NCBI RefSeq assembly: GCF_036327775.1
Contig: NZ_CP109598.1
Coordinates: 1,364,001-1,428,000, forward strand
DNA length: 64,000 nt
DNA from: Streptomyces sp. NBC_01498
Lineage (GTDB): Bacteria; Actinomycetota; Actinomycetes; Streptomycetales; Streptomycetaceae
Direction: 5' to 3'
Shown: positions 42,873 to 53,881 of the stretch, one piece after another
Layout of the letters: each line of letters opens with the position of its first letter
How positions within the stretch are numbered: position 1 is the stretch's first letter
The notes under the pieces: model-generated
Database searches by the model: none
What the model was told of the DNA's origin: nothing
The model's input: the letters and a program-made list of their open reading frames with translations, nothing else
Translations under genes and position numbers: made by a program

Positions 42873-43400
42873 ATGAATACGACACCGGACGGCCGGCCGA
42901 TCCCACCCCCGCACGCGGACGAACGCACCACGCTCGAAGCATGGCTGGACTTCCACCGTGCGACGCTGGCGCTCAAGTGTTCGGGCCTGACGGACGATCA
43001 GTTACGGCTCCCGGCGGCGCCACCGTCCACCCTGACACTGCTCGGTCTGGTGCAGCACATGGCGGAGGTCGAAAGGAAGTGGTTCCGGCGTGTATTCGCC
43101 GGCGAGGACGTGCCCCCGGCCTTCGGTCAGTGGGAAGGAAACGGCTTCGCCCTTCACCCGGAGCGGGGAATCGAGGAGACGACGGCTGCCTGGCAGACGG
43201 AGATCGCTCGGGCACGCGAACTGGTCGCGGACGCGTCGCTGGACGACTCCGGCCGCCTGCCCGACGAGGATGCCGAGCAGATGGGCGATCCGAAGGTCTC
43301 CCTGCGCTGGATCATCGTGCACCTGATCGAGGAATACGCCCGCCACAACGGCCACGCCGACCTCATCCGCGAACAGATCGACGGAGTCACGGGGGTGTGA
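42873..43400 (+). CDS. DinB family protein (DUF664)
   Basis: 175 residues, a four-helix bundle of the DinB/YfiT superfamily, DUF664 type: [55 protein letters not shown] and [20 protein letters not shown]. The HMAEVE and H..EEYARH elements carry the three-histidine metal site typical of the fold. Some relatives are thiol-S-transferases; the function here is unknown. ATG 42873 follows GGTGGG and gives [20 protein letters not shown]. It is divergent from Hen1. Confidence 0.9.
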   Translation: MNTTPDGRPIPPPHADERTTLEAWLDFHRATLALKCSGLTDDQLRLPAAPPSTLTLLGLVQHMAEVERKWFRRVFAGEDVPPAFGQWEGNGFALHPERGIEETTAAWQTEIARARELVADASLDDSGRLPDEDAEQMGDPKVSLRWIIVHLIEEYARHNGHADLIREQIDGVTGV

Positions 43401-43506
43401 GAGGCAGTCCCGGGCGAGGGGTGGGGGCGGGGTCGCTCCGGCGGTCAGGTCCCGGGCGTCTGGCCCCAAGCCGGGCGGAGTCGCTCCAGCAGTCGAGCCC
43501 CTGGCC

Positions 43507-44436
43507 TCACACCCCGCGTCGCCGCGAGGCCAGGGCCGCCGCAAGTCGCGCGGTGTGGGCCGGGTTGGTGCGGCAGCAGCCGCCGAGGAGGCGGGCTCCG
43601 GCCTGCTGCCACGCGTGGAGGCGGTCCGGGGGGAGGGGCCCCTCCCCCCTCCCCTCCCCCACCCACCCCTTCCCCTCCGGGTCCCACCGCTCCCCGCTGT
43701 TCGGGTAGGCCACGACCGGTTTGCCCGTGGTCGAGGCCGCCAGGGGGACCGCGTCGTCCGCGTCCTCCGGGGCGCAGCAGTTGACGCCCACGGCGATCAC
43801 GTCGTCCCGGCCCGCCGCCAGGGCGAACGCCTCGGCCAGTGGCTGGCCGGCGCGGGTGCGGTCGCCCGCGATCGTGTACGAGAGCCAGACCGGTATCCCG
43901 CACCCGGCGGTCGCCCGCAGCAGTGCCTCGGCCTCGTCGGTGTCCGGGATCGTCTCCAGCGCGAGGACGTCCGGTCCGGCCTCGGCCAGGGTCTCGATCC
44001 TCGGGCGGTGGAACCGTTCCAACTCCCGCACCGACAGCCCGTACCGCCCCCGGTACTCGCTGCCGTCGGCGAGCATCGCCCCGTACGGGCCCACCGAGGC
44101 CGCCACCCAGACCTCCCGTGCCACCGCGGCTCCCGCGCTCCGGGCCAGCGTCACGCTGTCCGCCAGCAGCCGGGACGTCCGGGCCCGCCCGATGCCCCGG
44201 CGGGCGAAGCCCTCGTACGTCGCCTGGTAGCCGGCCGTGATCAGCACCTGGGCGCCGGCCCGTACGTACGCGGCGTGGGCCGCCTCGATCTGCTCCGGCC
44301 CGTCGGCCAGGAGGCGCGCCGACCACAGGGCATCGGAGAGATCGCACCCCTGGGCCCGCAGTTGGTCGGAGAGCCCGCCGTCGAGGACAAGGCTGCCCTC
44401 GCCCAGCGCGTCGGCGAGCGAACGGTCGGGCTTCAC
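43507..44436 (-). CDS. mmuM: homocysteine S-methyltransferase
   Basis: 309 residues, betaine/homocysteine methyltransferase TIM barrel. Zinc-binding cysteines: GVNCCAP and GGCCRT; other markers: LVLDGGLSDQLRAQGCDLSD, ITAGYQATYEGFARRGI, DVLALETIPDTDEAEALL and VVAYPNSGERWDPE. It moves a methyl group from S-methylmethionine (or S-adenosylmethionine) to homocysteine. GTG 44436 is chosen because GGGAGG lies six bases upstream; the frame upstream is low-complexity repeat. A Gly-rich loop, EGKGWVGEGRGEGPLPPDRL, is unusual near the C-terminus. Confidence 0.88.
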   Translation of the reverse strand: MKPDRSLADALGEGSLVLDGGLSDQLRAQGCDLSDALWSARLLADGPEQIEAAHAAYVRAGAQVLITAGYQATYEGFARRGIGRARTSRLLADSVTLARSAGAAVAREVWVAASVGPYGAMLADGSEYRGRYGLSVRELERFHRPRIETLAEAGPDVLALETIPDTDEAEALLRATAGCGIPVWLSYTIAGDRTRAGQPLAEAFALAAGRDDVIAVGVNCCAPEDADDAVPLAASTTGKPVVAYPNSGERWDPEGKGWVGEGRGEGPLPPDRLHAWQQAGARLLGGCCRTNPAHTARLAAALASRRRGV

Positions 44437-44649
44437 GGACACCTCCCTGTCCTCGGCCGGCGGACGGACCATCTCGGAGCGGATCGGAGCGGACCAACTC
44501 GGTTCAACTCGACCCGACCGACCCGACTCGGTTCGACCCGAGGCTGCCCGACCGGACCCGGACACACTCGGGACAGGCCCACTCGGAACTGGCCCACTCG
44601 GACCGGACCCGCCGGACCCAGACCGAGCAGAGCCGAGGTCCGGGTCGGC
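44437..44649. repeat. short ACTCGG/CCCGACC tandem repeats
   Basis: The 213 bases between two minus-strand genes are low-complexity: CGGAGCGGA twice, ACTCGGTTC(A/G)ACTCGACCC-type units at 44507-44545, then CCCACTCGGAAC/CCCACTCGGACC at 44578-44605. No ORF with protein-like composition. Confidence 0.65.
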
Positions 44650-45600
44650 TCAGCTCGTGGACTGTTCGACGGGGGCGCCGCCGAGCTGGGACTGGACCTG
44701 TGAGGAGAGCAGTTCCAGGTGGTCGAGGTCGTCCAGGTCCAGCATCTGGCAGTAGAGGCGGGACGCCCCGATGGCTCCGTACCGGCCGATCTTGTCGACC
44801 ACCTCGGCGGGCGAGCCCGCCAGTCCGTTCGCCTTCAGTTCCTCCACCTCCCGTCCGATGGACGCGGCCCTGCGCGCCACCTCCGCGTCGGTCCTTCCCA
44901 CGCAGGCGACCAGCGCGGTCGAATACACCAGGTCGTCAGCCTTCCGTCCCGCCTTCTCCGCCGCCGCCCGCACCCGGCCGAACTGCCTCTCGCTGTCCTC
45001 GATCGACGCGAACGGGATGTTGAACTCGTCCGCGTACTGCGCGGCCAGCCTCGGGGTGCGAGTCGCGCCGTGTCCGCCGATCAGCACCGGGACCTTGGAC
45101 TGGGCCGGCTTGGGCAGCGCGGGAGAGTCGGTGAGCTGGTAGTGCGTCCCGTCGTACGAGAACGTCTCCCCGGACGGGGTGTTCCACAGCCCGGTCACGA
45201 TGGCCAGTTGCTCCTCCAGGCGGGCGAACTTCTCCTTGGGGAACGGGATGCCGTACGCCGTGTGCTCCTCCTCGAACCAGCCCGCGCCCAGGCCCAGTTC
45301 GACCCGCCCGCCGGACATCTGGTCGACCTGCGCGACCTGGATGGCGAGCACGCCCGGCAGCCGGAAGGTGCCCGCGGTCATGAGGGTGCCGAGCCGGATG
45401 TGCTTGGTCTCCCGCGCGAGACCGGCCAGGGTGATCCAGGCGTCGGTGGGGCCGGGAAGACCGTCGGCGGAGCCCATCCGCAGATAGTGGTCGGAGCGGA
45501 AGAAGGCGTCGAAGCCGAGGTCTTCCGTGGCCCTGGCGACGGTCAGCAGCGTCTCGTAGCTCGCCCCTTGCTGGGGCTCGGTGAAGATTCGAAGATCCAT
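44650..45600 (-). CDS. LLM-class F420-dependent oxidoreductase
   Basis: 316 residues. Luciferase-like fold: MDLRIFTEPQQGASYETLLT, ARATEDLGFDAFFRSDHYLR, KHIRLGTLMTAGTFRLPGVL, QVDQMSGGRVELGLGAGWFE and KVPVLIGGHGATRTPRLAAQ. The GGHG..RTPRLAAQYAD block is characteristic of TIGR03560-like members (F420-dependent). ATG 45600 follows AGGATGG. No related gene is adjacent; a repeat-rich stretch separates it from the homocysteine methyltransferase. Confidence 0.9.
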   Translation of the reverse strand: MDLRIFTEPQQGASYETLLTVARATEDLGFDAFFRSDHYLRMGSADGLPGPTDAWITLAGLARETKHIRLGTLMTAGTFRLPGVLAIQVAQVDQMSGGRVELGLGAGWFEEEHTAYGIPFPKEKFARLEEQLAIVTGLWNTPSGETFSYDGTHYQLTDSPALPKPAQSKVPVLIGGHGATRTPRLAAQYADEFNIPFASIEDSERQFGRVRAAAEKAGRKADDLVYSTALVACVGRTDAEVARRAASIGREVEELKANGLAGSPAEVVDKIGRYGAIGASRLYCQMLDLDDLDHLELLSSQVQSQLGGAPVEQSTS

Positions 45601-45777
45601 GCGTCCATCCTGCACCTTCGAGCGGCCGTCGGCCGTGCCTCCTCGCCGGGCCCCGCGCGATCCCCTTGTGTCCCCGTGTTCCGGTCCCCGCGTTCTCGTC
45701 GCCTTCGCACCGTCTATTCCCCCGCCTTCTTCTCACCTTGTCGCACCCCCGTTCCTGTCTCTCACTCCCCGTTCATC

Positions 45778-46269
45778 TCAGCCCCCGTTCATCTCGGCCG
45801 CCCGGACCCGCTCGCGCTCGCGTGTCCCTTCCTCTTGGTCAAGTCTTCGCAGCATGCCGAGCACCCGGTCGTTCGACTCGTCGGCCGCGTCGATCGCCTC
45901 GATGCACTGCCAGTACAACCCCTCCTCGTCCGTCCCGCAGGCCACCGAGACCAGGGCGATCCCGACCTCGCCGAGGAGCGCGCCGAGCCCGGTCAGGGCG
46001 CCGTACGGGTCCATGACCGTCGAGAGCCGCGCCGCCCGTATCCCTCCCGTGCGCAGCGAGGGGTGGTCGGGTGACACGACGCCCCGCGCACCCGTCTCGG
46101 CGAGATCCCTTGCCTCCGTCTTCAGCTCCTGCGGTCCGTGCAGGGCCAGTTGGTCTCCGATCGCCTGGGCGAGGGCCTGTGCCTGCCATGCCTCCGCCAC
46201 GATGTCCAGCGCCGCACCGCTCCGGGCCAGGGCAACCCGGCCGGCCCCGATGAGCCTCTCCGCGTCCAT
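45778..46269 (-). CDS. DUF6099 family protein
   Basis: 163 residues, recognised as the Streptomyces-specific DUF6099 family: MDAERLIGAGRVALARSGAA, LDIVAEAWQAQALAQAIGDQ, LLGEVGIALVSVACGTDEEG and LYWQCIEAIDAADESNDRVL. All-helical and cytoplasmic; function unknown. ATG 46269 is the family start; the frame upstream is noise. The gene lies 178 bases after the next gene upstream, with DnaA-box-like sequences in that gap. Confidence 0.85.
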   Translation of the reverse strand: MDAERLIGAGRVALARSGAALDIVAEAWQAQALAQAIGDQLALHGPQELKTEARDLAETGARGVVSPDHPSLRTGGIRAARLSTVMDPYGALTGLGALLGEVGIALVSVACGTDEEGLYWQCIEAIDAADESNDRVLGMLRRLDQEEGTRERERVRAAEMNGG

Positions 46270-46475
46270 CCGTCGTCCCCGTCTCCGTCTGCCCGACCCG
46301 GCCGATCCGGCCGACTCGATCGATCCGAACGATCCGAAGATCCGGACGGTCGGTCCGTCCGCATCCGTCGAACAATCCCCGCCCGTCAGTTCCTGCCGGT
46401 CGAACACCCCACCCACTTACTTCATTACCCAGAGTGAGGTACGAGCAACAGAAAGACCAGAGGAATTCGGAAATC

Positions 46476-46502
46476 TGTGGACAGGAAGCCGGTTGTGGAT
46501 AA
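46476..46502. promoter_or_regulatory. two DnaA-box-like sequences
   Basis: TGTGGACAG (46476-46484, one mismatch to the Streptomyces box TTGTCCACA in reverse) and TGTGGATAA (46494-46502, exact reverse of TTATCCACA), 18 bases apart, in an unusually A/T-rich intergenic stretch upstream of the DUF6099 gene and downstream of the MazG-like gene. Confidence 0.5.
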
Positions 46503-46527
46503 CTCGCCCACTCCGCAGAGTGACGAA

Positions 46528-46881
46528 TCAGTCGGAGGTGGACGTCGAGCGGCCGGTGGCGCTCGGTGGGAAACGGTGTTCGTTGCGGTCGATCTTCTCG
46601 GACAGCGCGGACAGCGCGTCGACCCCCAACACGTCGCAGAACTGGAGCAGATAGGCCAGTACGTCCGCGACCTCGTCCCGCACCCGGTGCGCCGAGGCGG
46701 GGTCCTCCATCACCCGGGCCGCCTGCTCGGGCGTCAACCACTGAAAGATTTCGAGCAGTTCGGACGCCTCGACGCTCAGCGCCGCGGCCAGGTTCTTCGG
46801 TGTGTGGTACGGCTCCCACTCGCGGGCCGCCGCGAACTCCACCAGTCTGCGTTGCAGTCCCGCCACATCAAGTTCCGTCAC
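46528..46881 (-). CDS. MazG-like nucleotide pyrophosphohydrolase
   Basis: 117 residues. The all-alpha NTP pyrophosphatase pattern is clear: PKNLAAALSVEASELLEIFQ (E-x2-E), then HRVRDEVADVLAYLLQFCDV (E-x2-D), the four acidic residues that hold Mg2+. Resembles the single-domain MazG-like / RS21-C6 type that removes non-canonical dNTPs. GTG 46881 gives VTELDVAGLQRRL; the ribosome site is weak. It is convergent with nothing, lying upstream of the DUF6099 gene on the same strand. Confidence 0.87.
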   Translation of the reverse strand: MTELDVAGLQRRLVEFAAAREWEPYHTPKNLAAALSVEASELLEIFQWLTPEQAARVMEDPASAHRVRDEVADVLAYLLQFCDVLGVDALSALSEKIDRNEHRFPPSATGRSTSTSD

Positions 46882-47043
46882 GGACCCAGGTGTACCAGCA
46901 AGGCCGGAACCCCGCCGCACCCGTCCTGTCCGCCGTACCCGTCGGGCCGCCGCACCCGTCGGGCCGCCGCAGGGCCGGACCGCCCCGACCCGCAAGGCCG
47001 CCGACCCGTCAAGGCCGTCAACGCCGTCAACGCGGCCGGCCCG

Positions 47044-47445
47044 TCAGGGCTGCTGGACGACCGCCGTGATCCCCTCGACCTCCGTGCCGGCCGGGGCGAG
47101 CAGGAAGACGTTGCGGTCCACCCGGTGCATGCCGCAGCCGAGGCCGAAGACGACCCCGCTGCTGAAGTCCAGGATGCGCTTGGCCACGTCGGTGTCGGCC
47201 TGCGTCAGATCGAGGAGCACCGGGATCTGCGCGATCAGACGCTCGGCGACATCACGCGCGTCGGCGAAGACCTGTACCCGCAGAACCACGAAACGCCGCT
47301 GCTCGGGCGCGTAGTCCTCCCGGACCGCCCGGTGGTCGACGCGTGAGGGCCACTCGTTGCGCCCCCGCAGGGGGACGACCTGAGCCAGGCCCTCCCACTG
47401 CTCGTCGGTGGCGTCGTATCTGTCGTAACCGCCGTACCGGCTCAC
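47044..47445 (-). CDS. SepF-like cell-division-type protein
   Basis: 133 residues. The SepF/DUF552 domain is in the C-terminal 90 residues: RRFVVLRVQVFADARDVAER, LIAQIPVLLDLTQADTDVAK, RILDFSSGVVFGLGCGMHRV and FLLAPAGTEVEG. SepF links FtsZ to the membrane; Streptomyces has several paralogues and this one lacks the N-terminal amphipathic helix, having instead YGGYDRYDATDEQW. GTG 47445 was chosen for length; the ribosome site is weak. It is probably one of the extra copies (sepF2/sepF3-like) rather than the divisome gene, as no division genes are adjacent. Confidence 0.85.
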   Translation of the reverse strand: MSRYGGYDRYDATDEQWEGLAQVVPLRGRNEWPSRVDHRAVREDYAPEQRRFVVLRVQVFADARDVAERLIAQIPVLLDLTQADTDVAKRILDFSSGVVFGLGCGMHRVDRNVFLLAPAGTEVEGITAVVQQP

Positions 47446-47568
47446 CGGATCGCCCCGCCCGCGCGCTGTGTCGTCATACGGGCCATCCTCCCGCCCCTCA
47501 CCCGTTCGGCCCAATAGCGACACGGGTCGGACACGGGTGAGTCCGGGAGACGTCCGGCACGCGACCGC

Positions 47569-50052
<2,484 letters not shown>

Positions 50053-50162
50053 CGTCTCTCCGTCCGTGAGGTGCGCTCCTCCATGCACCTCACGCTAGTG
50101 CGGCCGGGTGACGGGCGCTTCTCCGATCCTGCCCGGTGTGCGGAGCGGGCGGCGGGCCCTCC

Positions 50163-50545
50163 TCAGCTCGCCAGCATCTCCTCCGACACCACCCACAGCC
50201 GGGCCGCCGCCTCCGGGTCGAGCGCGTAGTCGGCGACACCCTCCACGGCCGGCGGGACATACGGACCGGCTTCCGCGACGTCCTCGAAGTACCGGCCGCC
50301 GACGCCCTCCAGCAGGGGTGAGACGGCGACGAAGACGGAGGTGGCGGCGCCCGCCTCGGGGTCTTCCACCTCGCGCCCTCGGTCATCTTCAGGAACTCGG
50401 GGTTCTCGTTCTGGTGCCGCTGGAGATTGGTACGGATTCCGCCCGGCATCAGGGCGTTGACGGTGATCCCGTCGGCGGCCCAGCGCTTGGTGGCCTCGAC
50501 GGCGAAGAGGATGTTGGCGGTCTTGGACTGGCCGTAGGCCGCGGG
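50163..50545 (-). pseudogene. truncated and frameshifted short-chain dehydrogenase
   Basis: Reading in two frames gives the C-terminal half of an SDR. The first part, AAYGQSKTANILFAVEATKR with the catalytic Y-x3-K, and NALMPGGIRTNLQRHQNENP, ends at KTP; the rest, PEAGAATSVFVAVSPLLEGV then RYFEDVAEAGPYVPPAVEGV and SEEMLAS, lies one base out of register. A lost C in the CCCC run (plus-strand GGGG at 50358-50361) would restore one frame. The N-terminal Rossmann half, with the GxxxGxG motif, is missing. It is divergent from a TetR gene with two operators between, so it was probably its target. A sequencing error at the run cannot be excluded. Confidence 0.7.
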
Positions 50546-50588
50546 GCCGGGGCAGGGCGGGGCCGGGAGGCACCGCCGTACACTTAAA

Positions 50589-50634
50589 CGGAGGAACCTC
50601 CGCTCGTCACCCACGCTAATCGGAGGACCCTCCG
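50589..50634. promoter_or_regulatory. two TetR-type operators CGGAGG-N2-CCTCCG
   Basis: CGGAGG-AA-CCTCCG (50589-50602) and CGGAGG-AC-CCTCCG (50621-50634), 32 bases centre to centre, about three helical turns. They are mutual mirror images with flanks (AAA)C...CTT. Both lie between the SDR remnant (-) and the TetR gene (+), an autorepression arrangement. Confidence 0.75.
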
Positions 50635-50716
50635 TTTAGCAAGCGGCCCCGGCCGTGGGCTACGTTCTGGCCGGAACACATACCCGATCGCCGAGCGACG
50701 AGGGGCGGAGAACCGC

Positions 50717-51319
50717 GTGACAGAGAGCGGCGAACGGCCCCTGCGCGCCGACGCGCGGCGCAACCGCGACCTGGTCCTCGCGTCGGCGAGGCGGCTGCTC
50801 TCGGAGGGCGGCGGGGGCAGCGGGAACGGCGGCGGGGGCAGTGGCGGGGCGACCCTCGACGCGATCGCCAAGGACGCGGGGGTGGGCATCGGCACGCTGT
50901 ACCGGCACTTCCCGACCCGCGAGGCCCTGGTCGAAGCGGTCTACCGCAACGAACTGGCGGCCGTCTGCGAAGCCGCCCCCGCGCTCCTCGCCGACCTGCC
51001 CCCGGTCGAGGCGGCGCGCGCGTGGATGGACCGCTACATAGACTTCATGATCGCCAAGCACGGCATGGCCGACGCGCTCCGCGCGGTCATCGCCTCCGGC
51101 CGGAACCCGTACGCGCAGAGCCGCGACCTGCTCGGCTCGGCGATCAGGCTGCTGCTCGACGCCGGGGCGGCCGACGGAGTCCTCCGTAAGGATGTCGACG
51201 CCGACGACGTCCTCATCAGCATCAGCGGCGTGGCCCTCGTGACGGGCGAGCCGAACATGCGCGAGCAGGCGGGCCGCCTGCTCGATCTCCTGCTGGACGG
51301 CCTGCGCTACCGGGCCTGA
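50717..51319 (+). CDS. TetR family regulator with a Gly/Ser-rich insertion
   Basis: 200 residues from GTG 50717. The HTH spans residues 14-75: RRNRDLVLASARRLLSEGGG, then ATLDAIAKDAGVGIGTLYRH and FPTREALVEAVY, a normal TetR start. A Gly/Ser stretch, EGGGGSGNGGGGSGGA, is inserted between helix 1 and the recognition helix-turn-helix, longer than the one or two residues usual there. The ligand domain (80-200) has ARAWMDRYIDFMIAKHGMAD. It should repress itself and the divergent SDR locus through the two adjacent CGGAGG palindromes. The partner gene is broken, so the regulator may now control only itself. Confidence 0.88.
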   Translation: MTESGERPLRADARRNRDLVLASARRLLSEGGGGSGNGGGGSGGATLDAIAKDAGVGIGTLYRHFPTREALVEAVYRNELAAVCEAAPALLADLPPVEAARAWMDRYIDFMIAKHGMADALRAVIASGRNPYAQSRDLLGSAIRLLLDAGAADGVLRKDVDADDVLISISGVALVTGEPNMREQAGRLLDLLLDGLRYRA

Positions 51320-51791
51320 CCGCCGGCACGGCCGTCGCCCCGAGGCGCGGTCGCGACATACGCCCGCACCGCACATACGGCCACACCGGCGTGCCGGGCC
51401 CCGACCGCCCGCTGACGCCCCACCGCGGCGCGACCGCCTCCACGAGCAGCGGGCCCCGCCCGCGCTCGCCGTCGGCCCCGGCCCCGTCCGGCGTCCGCGC
51501 GGGCAGTGCGGAGTGCGTGTCGGACACCTCGATCCGTACGGAGCCCTCGTCGTACGCGAGCCGCAGCGCGAAGTCCCGCCCCCGGACCCGGCCGTGCGGC
51601 ACCGTGTTGGCGGCCGGCTCCGCGACGACGGGGCAGGCGGCGTCGGACGCCTCGGAGCCGTACGGAACACCCCACGAATCGAGTTGCCGCGCGGTCGGCG
51701 TCCGCGCGAGCCGCGCGCCGCGCCGGGTCGTGGACAGCCGCTGGAGGAACACACGCACGGTAATGGCCTCTTGGGCCCGAGTGGATGCCAT
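51222..51791 (-). CDS. degenerating HATPase_c anti-sigma-type protein
   Basis: Residues 1-143 resemble the stand-alone ATP-binding family common in Streptomyces: ATG 51791, MASTRAQEAITVRVFLQRLS, N-box PVVAEPAANTVPHGRVRG, G1 IEVSDTHSALPA and G2 ERGRGPLLVEAVAPRWG. Several positions that are Leu, Ala or Thr in functional relatives are Pro here (AEPAANTVPHG for AELAANAVTHG, GRGPLLV for GRGLLLV), and the normal end at VRCG (about 51360) is followed by 46 extra codons that overlap the TetR gene antisense. It looks like a gene losing function, or read through a lost stop. The expected length is about 143. Confidence 0.6.
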   Translation of the reverse strand: MASTRAQEAITVRVFLQRLSTTRRGARLARTPTARQLDSWGVPYGSEASDAACPVVAEPAANTVPHGRVRGRDFALRLAYDEGSVRIEVSDTHSALPARTPDGAGADGERGRGPLLVEAVAPRWGVSGRSGPGTPVWPYVRCGRMSRPRLGATAVPAVRPGSAGRPAGDRAGGPPARACSARPSRGPRR

Positions 51792-52032
51792 GGGCCGGGC
51801 TTCCGGGCCGGATCGGGCTTTTCACCAGGGACTACGGCCGGTGCATCGCCCCGCCGTACCGATTCATCCTCGGGACCGGCGGAGTAACTACCGGTAATGG
51901 CGCACCAGTTGTGCACACGCCACAGCGGCGGAGCGGTGGCGCGAGCGTGCTCGAGCCACCGCCGTCCCGCCCGTGTCGGCGCGGTTTCCGGCCCGGCGCG
52001 GGAGCGCCGGGGCGGGAGCGCCGGGGCGGGTG

Positions 52033-52767
52033 TCACGCGTCGCGCCGGCGCACGGCCCACCAGCCGGCCAGGAGCGAGACCGCCGCCCACAGCAGCGTCA
52101 CGGCGAGCCCTGCCCAGGGGCCGGGGCCTTCCGGCGGGTCCTGGTACAGGACTTGCTGTCCGGCCCGGTCCGGAAGGTAGGCGGCGGCGCCCCCGGCGAT
52201 GTCTCCGACCACGAAGGACACGATCAGGATGAACGGGACGAGCAGGCTGATCACCGCGACGGCGCTGCGCAGCAGGAACGTGAGCCCTGCGGCGAACAGG
52301 GCCATCGCGGTCAGATAGATCCCGGCGCCGAAGCAGGCCCGCAGCGCGCCCGGTTCGCCGAGGCCGATGGCGTACTCCCCCAGGAACGCCTGGCCCACCA
52401 GGAAGGTCGTGAACCCCGCGGCCAGGCCGGCGGCGAGTGCGGCGACGGCCATGACGGCGATCTTGGACGCGTAGAACCGGCTCCGGTGCGGCACGGCCGA
52501 CAGGGAGACGCGCAGGGCGCCGCCCGTGTATTCGGAGGAGACGGCGGTGGCGCCGAACGAGATCGCCGCGATCTGCGCGAAGTTGATCACGTAGAAGGCG
52601 TTGAAGACGGTATCCCCGCCGTTGTCCGCCTCCGCCCGGCCGACGGTGGCGAAAACGAGGAGGGTGATGGCCAGGGTGCTGACGAAGACGGCCAGGAGCG
52701 AGCCGTAACTCGCGCGGACCGACCGGATTTTGATCCACTCGGAGTGGAGCAGCGCGGTGACGGGCAT
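52033..52767 (-). CDS. ABC-2 type transporter permease
   Basis: 244 residues, six membrane helices of the ABC-2 type: ASYGSLLAVFVSTLAITLLV, INFAQIAAISFGATAVSSEY, then AALAAGLAAGFTTFLVGQAF and the final AGLAVTLLWAAVSLLAGWWA. The SSEYTGGALRVSLSAVPHRS loop is typical of this family. ATG 52767 follows AGGAGG and lies two bases before the end of the ATPase gene's downstream region: the ATPase stop (52770) and this start are adjacent, so they are one operon and one exporter. Confidence 0.9.
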   Translation of the reverse strand: MPVTALLHSEWIKIRSVRASYGSLLAVFVSTLAITLLVFATVGRAEADNGGDTVFNAFYVINFAQIAAISFGATAVSSEYTGGALRVSLSAVPHRSRFYASKIAVMAVAALAAGLAAGFTTFLVGQAFLGEYAIGLGEPGALRACFGAGIYLTAMALFAAGLTFLLRSAVAVISLLVPFILIVSFVVGDIAGGAAAYLPDRAGQQVLYQDPPEGPGPWAGLAVTLLWAAVSLLAGWWAVRRRDA

Positions 52768-52769
52768 GG

Positions 52770-53774
52770 TCAGACCTCCTGCGGTCCGGTCGGGGACGGG
52801 CGGCTCCCGGCGGCGGATTCGGCGGCGGGGTCGGCGTCTGCGGTGGTGTCGGCGGCGTCGGGGTCGGGGTCGGCGGCGAACTCCGTCTCGGCCGTGGTGA
52901 GTGCGAAGTAGGCCGCCTCCAACGAGCCGCGTTCGTCGGTGAGTTCGAGGACGGGGATGCCCTCCCGGGCGGCGACGGAGCCGATCTGTTCGGCGGTGGC
53001 GTCCTCGACGACCCATCGGCCGCCCTCGTCCTCGGTCACCGTGTGGCCCCGGGCCAGGAGGGTCGCCCGCAGCCGGATGGGGTCACCGCTGCGGACGCGG
53101 ACGCGTGCCTGGCTGTGCTGTTCGATGAAGTCCTGTGTGGGGGTGTCGGCGAGGAGCCGGCCCCGGCCGAGGACGACGACGTGGTCGGTCAGCGCCGCCG
53201 TCTCGTTCATCAGGTGGCTGGAGACCAGGACCGTACGGCCTTCGCCGGCGAGCCGGCGCAGCAGCCCGCGGATCCAGACGATGCCTTCCGGGTCGAGGCC
53301 GTTGGTGGGCTCGTCCAGCATGAGGACGGGCGGATCGCCGAGCAGCGCGGCGGCGATGCCGAGCCGCTGGCGCATGCCGAGCGAGAAGGTACCGATGCGG
53401 CGCCGGGCCACGGCGGTGAGACCGGCTTCCTGGAGGACGTCGTCCACCCGGTGGGCCGACAGGCCGTTGCTGACGGCGAGGAAGCGCAGATGGTCGCGGG
53501 CGGTGCGGGAACCGTGGGCGGCCTGTGCGTCGAGCAGGGCGCCGACCGTGCGCAGGGGTTCGCGAAGTGTGGTGTAGGGGCGGCCTCCGACGGTGGCGGT
53601 GCCGGAGGTGGGGCGGTCGAGGCCGAGGACGAGGCGCATGGTGGTGGACTTGCCGGCGCCGTTGGGGCCGAGGAATCCGGTGACCCGGCCGGGTCCGATG
53701 CGGCACGTCAGCCGGTCCACGGCGCGGGTGGCTCCGTACTCCTTGGTGAGCCGGGTGAGCTCGATGCTGGTCAT
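52770..53774 (-). CDS. ABC transporter ATP-binding protein (ABC-2 exporter)
   Basis: 334 residues. Nucleotide-binding domain: Walker A GPNGAGKST, FSLGMRQRLGIAAALLGDPP (signature), VLMLDEPTNGLDPEG (Walker B) and SSHLMNE (H-loop). The C-terminal 90 residues are an accessory domain, ending in an acidic Asp/Ala-rich tail. These DrrA/NatA-like ATPases drive exporters of drugs or peptides. The gene is divergent from a NarL-type sensor kinase and response regulator (107 bases between starts), a common pairing in which the regulator controls the exporter. The start is ATG 53774, MTSIELTRLTKEYG. Confidence 0.93.
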   Translation of the reverse strand: MTSIELTRLTKEYGATRAVDRLTCRIGPGRVTGFLGPNGAGKSTTMRLVLGLDRPTSGTATVGGRPYTTLREPLRTVGALLDAQAAHGSRTARDHLRFLAVSNGLSAHRVDDVLQEAGLTAVARRRIGTFSLGMRQRLGIAAALLGDPPVLMLDEPTNGLDPEGIVWIRGLLRRLAGEGRTVLVSSHLMNETAALTDHVVVLGRGRLLADTPTQDFIEQHSQARVRVRSGDPIRLRATLLARGHTVTEDEGGRWVVEDATAEQIGSVAAREGIPVLELTDERGSLEAAYFALTTAETEFAADPDPDAADTTADADPAAESAAGSRPSPTGPQEV

Positions 53775-53881
53775 GTGTCCCAGCGTGGCCGGGACGGGGC
53801 GGGCGGGGATCCCCCGCCGGTGGATGGCCGCTCCCCCGCACGGGGGAGCCGTCGGCGCCGGCGCTCTGCCACGATGACGGC

